A stretch of DNA of 53,671 bases from NCBI GenBank assembly GCA_003216595.1, contig QCIQ01000009.1, forward strand, positions 1 through 53,671, read 5' to 3'. A program made the translations under genes and the position numbers. Below, one piece after another: positions 51,136-53,671 of the stretch (positions are counted from its first letter, which is position 1; the number at the start of each line of letters is the position of its first letter). Source of the DNA: Prochlorococcus sp. AG-402-M18 (GTDB lineage: Bacteria > Cyanobacteriota > Cyanobacteriia > PCC-6307 > Cyanobiaceae). Under the pieces are notes generated by a model. The model was not told the origin of the DNA, ran no database searches, and saw nothing but the letters and a program-made list of their open reading frames with translations.

Positions 51136-51215
51136 TAGGAAGGGGGCATTAAGCCCCCTAATAAATCAACTGTAAATCGAGCTTTCACATTAACTGTCAG
51201 ACGGTGGTCTATTTC
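51136..51215 (-). repeat. Dispersed terminator-bearing repeat, copy R2
   Basis: On the minus strand: TAGACCACCGTCTGACAGTT, AATGTGAAAGCTC, GATTTACAGTTGATTTAT, and a GGGGGC/GCCCCC hairpin (stem arms 51142-51147 and 51153-51158). It matches R1 (40847-40922) over most of its length in the opposite orientation. Its first 16-18 bases also resemble the 3' end of the HTH microprotein gene. Confidence 0.65.
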
Positions 51216-51255
51216 TTAAACAAGTGTTTGTATAAGCGGAAAGGCTTCGACAATT

Positions 51256-51502
51256 TTGTGTAATTTATTTTTTCTTTCTTTAGTTGCATTTCTAACTGGA
51301 TGCACCAATGGTGTGCTGTGACTCTACACCCGACGGATTCTCGATGCCAGTAAAAGCAATGGATTCTACCTGTGAAGGAATAATGCCATAAGCACATCAA
51401 ATTTATTGTGATACGGGTGAACACCCTGATCTCTGTTACTGCTATGAGGTGATCGAGCTAAGTAATTTTCTTTATGGACAAATGGTTATCGTTTTCGCTT
51501 GA
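51256..51502 (+). pseudogene. Frameshifted lipoprotein-like gene
   Basis: A TTG opens a signal-peptide-like frame with CNLFFLSLVAFLTGC and lipobox LTGC; it stops at TGA (51319-51321). In the +1 frame a Cys-rich sequence follows: VCCDSTPDGFSMPVKAMDSTCEGIMP, a TAA, then AHQIYCDTGEHPDLCYCYEV. The Cys pattern in the second frame looks selected. One frameshift and one stop break the gene. Confidence 0.5.
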
Positions 51503-51528
51503 GTGGCTTATATATCCTCACTTCGACT

Positions 51529-51693
51529 ATGGATTCTTTTTCCAAAGAGACTCATAGGTATGCTTTCGCAATGGTTAAGGCAGCAAGGACAATGCCTGTT
51601 GATATGGCTGAAAAACTACACCATATAAAGCAATTAAGGTTCAATGTTCAATTAAAGGAATTAAGAAAAAGAATCAATAGAAGGATTACATAG
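51529..51693 (+). CDS. Small basic helical protein (54 aa)
   Basis: MDSFSKETHRYAFAMVKAAR followed by TMPVDMAEKLHHIKQLRFNV and QLKELRKRINRRIT. The frame extends 30 bp upstream with a TTG, but the ATG at 51529 gives a coherent start. Not recognised. Confidence 0.5.
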   Translation: MDSFSKETHRYAFAMVKAARTMPVDMAEKLHHIKQLRFNVQLKELRKRINRRIT

Positions 51694-51783
51694 AAATTAA
51701 CTTTTTGTTCAACTTTTTTAGTGTTCTCCTCCTCCTAATAATCAAAAAGAAAGGTTACCCCAAAGCTGCAGCAAGGAGGGTTT

Positions 51784-51873
51784 TTGAAAATATTTACTCC
51801 ATTCAGTATCCCCAAAAAGGGTAATTGCGACCTTTGCAGGGTTATGAAAACTACTACGAAGAGCGGCAAATAA
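51784..51873 (+). CDS. CxxC microprotein (29 aa), copy 2
   Basis: A TTG start follows AAGGAGGG at the proper distance. The product is MKIFTPFSIPKKGNCDLCRV then MKTTTKSGK. The first 20 residues nearly match the protein at 48750, after which it is cut short by a stop. It is either a truncated copy or a separately kept short form. Confidence 0.52.
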   Translation: MKIFTPFSIPKKGNCDLCRVMKTTTKSGK

Positions 51874-52166
51874 CCTCTCTTTTTTATTGCTGTTCTGCTG
51901 CGAAAATGTATTGGATGAAGCGACAGCCTAAAAATATCTGCGATAAAAACCAAGAGTTACCACTCCACAATGACTATTGAACTTAAGGTTTCTTCGTCCT
52001 TGATAACTTTTGGTGTGAGTGTGCTTATCTTTTTGGAATAGCTACAATTTTTAACTATCTAAGCAGCAACTCTTTAACTAGTAGTGAGGTCTCATTAGAT
52101 GCACTAGTTAGATCTTTCGTTTTGAATCTGTAATAGCTCAAAAGATGAGTATCTTATTTATGTTCC

Positions 52167-52268
52167 ATCAGTCAGATAATGCTTTCCCAGCTTGTTTTTT
52201 TATTGAAAACTTTTGTTGACCCCAAAGCAGAATTCAAAAGTTTTGGGATAAGATAAATTAAAGGGTTC
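52167..52268 (+). repeat. Right copy of the tRNA-Pro flanking repeat (putative att-like site)
   Basis: Contains ATCAGTCAGA, then TTTCCCAGC, TTTTGTTGA followed by CCCCAAAGC and CAAAAGTT, and ATTAAAGGGTT, in the same order and orientation as 31561-31666. The terminator arms have decayed (GATAATG and CTTGTT instead of GACAGG and CCTGTC). Upstream there is no intact tRNA-Pro end. It is a degraded direct repeat at the right side of the island-like segment. Confidence 0.62.
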
Positions 52269-52329
52269 TCTAAAATTCATATATAAACCAGATTGAATGT
52301 GTAAAATTTTCTGAATTATTTTTTGTTTA

Positions 52330-52623
52330 ATGGCTAAGGGGCTTTGGCTTGTTACCACCACGGTTACGAATCCAGCTTTTTCTGAATATGTTGAAGCCTT
52401 TCAGCCTTGGGTGGAATCGGTAGGTGGTTCAGTTTTCGCAAAAGATATGGAAGCAGAAACTGTTGAAGGAAAGGGTGGACAATTAGGAGTAATTATTGAG
52501 TTCCCCTCAAAGCAAGATGCAATTGATGCCTTTAATAGTACGGAATATCAAGAACTAAGCAAATTACGTTGGGCTAATTCAATAGATACGAATATTACCA
52601 TTATTGATGGCGGAGTACATTAA
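52330..52623 (+). CDS. DUF1330 family protein
   Basis: A 97-residue alpha/beta-barrel type protein: MAKGLWLVTTTVTNPAFSEY, VEAFQPWVESVGGSVFAKDM, ETVEGKGGQLGVIIEFPSKQDAIDAFNSTEYQELSKLRWAN. The final EF.S...A..AFNS.EYQ.L...R block is the DUF1330 signature. It ends in front of a C-rich terminator. It lies just outside the right repeat copy. Confidence 0.85.
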   Translation: MAKGLWLVTTTVTNPAFSEYVEAFQPWVESVGGSVFAKDMEAETVEGKGGQLGVIIEFPSKQDAIDAFNSTEYQELSKLRWANSIDTNITIIDGGVH

Positions 52624-52681
52624 TGAATTTTGAGGTTCTTTTCTAGTTAAAAAAACTCTGTTGACTGACGATTTATGGTGG

Positions 52682-52706
52682 GGGGGGAGTAAGCCCCCCT
52701 TTTTTC
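52682..52706 (+). terminator. Rho-independent terminator (repeat copy R3)
   Basis: GGGGGG pairs with CCCCCC over a 6-nt loop, followed by six Ts. The preceding TTGACTGACGATTTATGG resembles the corresponding part of R1 (TTGACAGTCGATTTATG), so this is a third copy of the repeat family. Confidence 0.8.
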
Positions 52707-52720
52707 TCTAGATACGAATG

Positions 52721-52750
52721 AAAAAGAAAAAGAAAAAGAAAAAGAAAAAG
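52721..52750 (+). repeat. Hexanucleotide tandem repeat (AAAAAG)5
   Basis: Five exact copies of AAAAAG follow an ATG at 52718. In that frame it would encode an alternating Lys run (MKKKKKKKKKK, then EMEKS and a stop). The unit count could vary by slippage, but since the unit is six bases the frame would not change. Confidence 0.75.
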
Positions 52751-53027
52751 GAAATGGAAAAGAGTTAGGAAAGTACTACTAAACCGAATATCAATTTTAG
52801 AAAACTTCCTTTTTTATTACTTCAAGATTGGTGACGAGTTTCGATTCGATACGTTTCGAGCTCCAAGTAGAACAGGGGACAGGTGTAGCAATTATTTCCC
52901 TTAGTTCTCACAAATTCGAAGGGCTGGTATTTCCCATCTCGTTTTTTCGCAAACTTCCTCACACAATTTTTTATTTAGTCCTCAACAACAAGAGGGTTTT
53001 CTTTTGCCTAATATCTTTCTTAATTAG

Positions 53028-53264
53028 ATGGCTGTAATGATTGATTTTATCGGGAATTTAATAATTGCTGCTGATGCATGGACTGGGAATATTCAAAACG
53101 AGATGGATGCAAGATATGTAGAGCAGTCATCTCTTACAAATCTTTTTACCGAGCACAAGTTTTGGGGTTGGGCTGGACTACTTTCAATCTTCGTAGCCTT
53201 AGCCGCAATATTTTATTTTCAATTTCAGGCATGGGAGCAAGAAGACCAAGAAAAAAATAATTAG
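53028..53264 (+). CDS. Small membrane protein (78 aa)
   Basis: MAVMIDFIGNLIIAADAWTG then NIQNEMDARYVEQSSLTNLF, TEHKFWGWAGLLSIFVALAA and an end rich in Gln/Glu (FQFQAWEQEDQEKNN). One helix near the C-terminus. Not recognised. Confidence 0.57.
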   Translation: MAVMIDFIGNLIIAADAWTGNIQNEMDARYVEQSSLTNLFTEHKFWGWAGLLSIFVALAAIFYFQFQAWEQEDQEKNN

Positions 53265-53341
53265 CTAAGCAATTGATCACCTCCTCACTGTTTAATGGCT
53301 TATTTTATTTACAACTGCGATTTTTCTATTATTACGTAATC

Positions 53342-53515
53342 CTATACTGCTCTGCCAGCTATCACGCTATGAATAGTAGGGTTGAATTTATATAAAAAGA
53401 ATATCAGTAAGAAAAGGATGTTTAAACCAGTAAAGACACCAAACTGAATCCACAAGAATTTTCTGCTTACGTTAGGGTTGTCAAATCCTGCATCAACACG
53501 AAATGCTTTCGCCAT
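53342..53515 (-). CDS. Small membrane protein (57 aa)
   Basis: From ATG at 53515: MAKAFRVDAGFDNPNVSRKF then LWIQFGVFTGLNILFLLIFF and LYKFNPTIHSVIAGRAV. One helix with a polar N-terminus. Convergent with the 53028 gene. Not recognised. Confidence 0.58.
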   Translation of the reverse strand: MAKAFRVDAGFDNPNVSRKFLWIQFGVFTGLNILFLLIFFLYKFNPTIHSVIAGRAV

Positions 53516-53578
53516 TTTAGATAGGATATTTATTTAGGTATAGACGATATTTTAACTATTGTCGGGGAGCCATCATAT

Positions 53579-53640
53579 ATAGTTGCAATATTTTTTTAGA
53601 TCCATCCATAAGAGCGATAGCAATCAATTCTTTTTCAAAT
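53579..53640 (-). pseudogene. Remnant of the HTH microprotein (copy 3)
   Basis: Reading leftwards: RIDCYRSYGWI, TAA, KNIATIYD. It aligns with RINRYRSYGWSWKKIADIYG of the intact member. The rest of the gene is missing or beyond recognition. Confidence 0.45.
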
Positions 53641-53671
53641 CATTATGCGATTATTTGCCATCTTTATCTCG

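Noticed and set aside
51209-51424. Minus-strand frame of 71 codons
   Set aside because: It lies antisense to the broken lipoprotein gene, whose signal peptide and Cys pattern make the plus strand the better choice.
51735-51953. Minus-strand frame of 72 codons
   Set aside because: It is antisense to the CxxC microprotein with its strong ribosome-binding site and has no start or motif of its own that is convincing.
52828-53037. Plus-strand frame of 69 codons
   Set aside because: Composition is not protein-like at the end, it overlaps the more credible 53028 gene by 10 bp, and no ribosome-binding site is seen.
1-53671. CRISPR arrays, rRNA genes, complete insertion sequences and hli genes
   Set aside because: I looked for regularly spaced repeats, rRNA signature sequences, transposase motifs and the high-light-inducible protein motif and found none.

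Overview
The window looks like the chromosome of a low-light-type Prochlorococcus (NATL-like), judging from protein similarity as I recognise it. The DNA is AT-rich. It carries the photosystem II proteins PsbP and Psb28 and the carotenoid isomerase CrtH, many very short membrane or secreted proteins, tight gene packing and sparse regulation. No database search was possible, so names rest on motifs, lengths and family memory.

The left half (about 1-25.5 kb) is core genome. On the minus strand are lipA (cut by the window edge), recR, an ABC exporter, a DEAD-box RNA helicase and a recombination block in transcription order recC, an isoprenylcysteine-methyltransferase-like gene, recB, recD, with pdxJ upstream. 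On the plus strand are psbP, plsC, the bolA-grxD iron-sulfur pair, an OmpR-type regulator with a degenerate receiver, tRNA-Lys and a SulP anion transporter. crtH and trmFO are on the minus strand. RecB, RecC and RecD together make the double-strand-break repair nuclease-helicase; BolA and the CGFS glutaredoxin probably act as a complex.

From about 25.5 to 31.4 kb the gene content changes to short unnamed proteins, many with one or two membrane segments, separated by AT-rich spacers with strong palindromes.

At 31,488 there is a tRNA-Pro gene with its terminator. About 105 bp of sequence directly downstream of this tRNA recurs in degraded form at 52,167. The 20.6 kb between the copies has features of a tRNA-anchored genomic island: a C-terminal remnant of a tyrosine recombinase, several genes duplicated within the interval or shared with its flanks (a secreted 80-88 aa pair in opposite orientation near the two ends, DUF1330-like proteins, ABM-like proteins, CxxC microproteins, an HTH microprotein, a terminator-bearing repeat), many pseudogenes, a tight cluster of tiny mostly membrane proteins, and a few recognisable cargo genes (Psb28, ArfB, cupins, an alpha/beta hydrolase). 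A cysteine-rich protein in it lies behind a sigma70-type promoter whose -10 region is covered by a cyanobacterial-type LexA box, which suggests SOS control. Similar material continues to the right end of the window.

The most interesting points are the island boundaries with the integrase remnant, the SOS-linked cysteine-rich gene, the cluster of six small minus-strand genes at 36.3-37.3 kb, a homopolymer frameshift at 42.65 kb, the concentration of in-frame TGA codons in otherwise well preserved duplicate genes, and a probable CTG start of recR.
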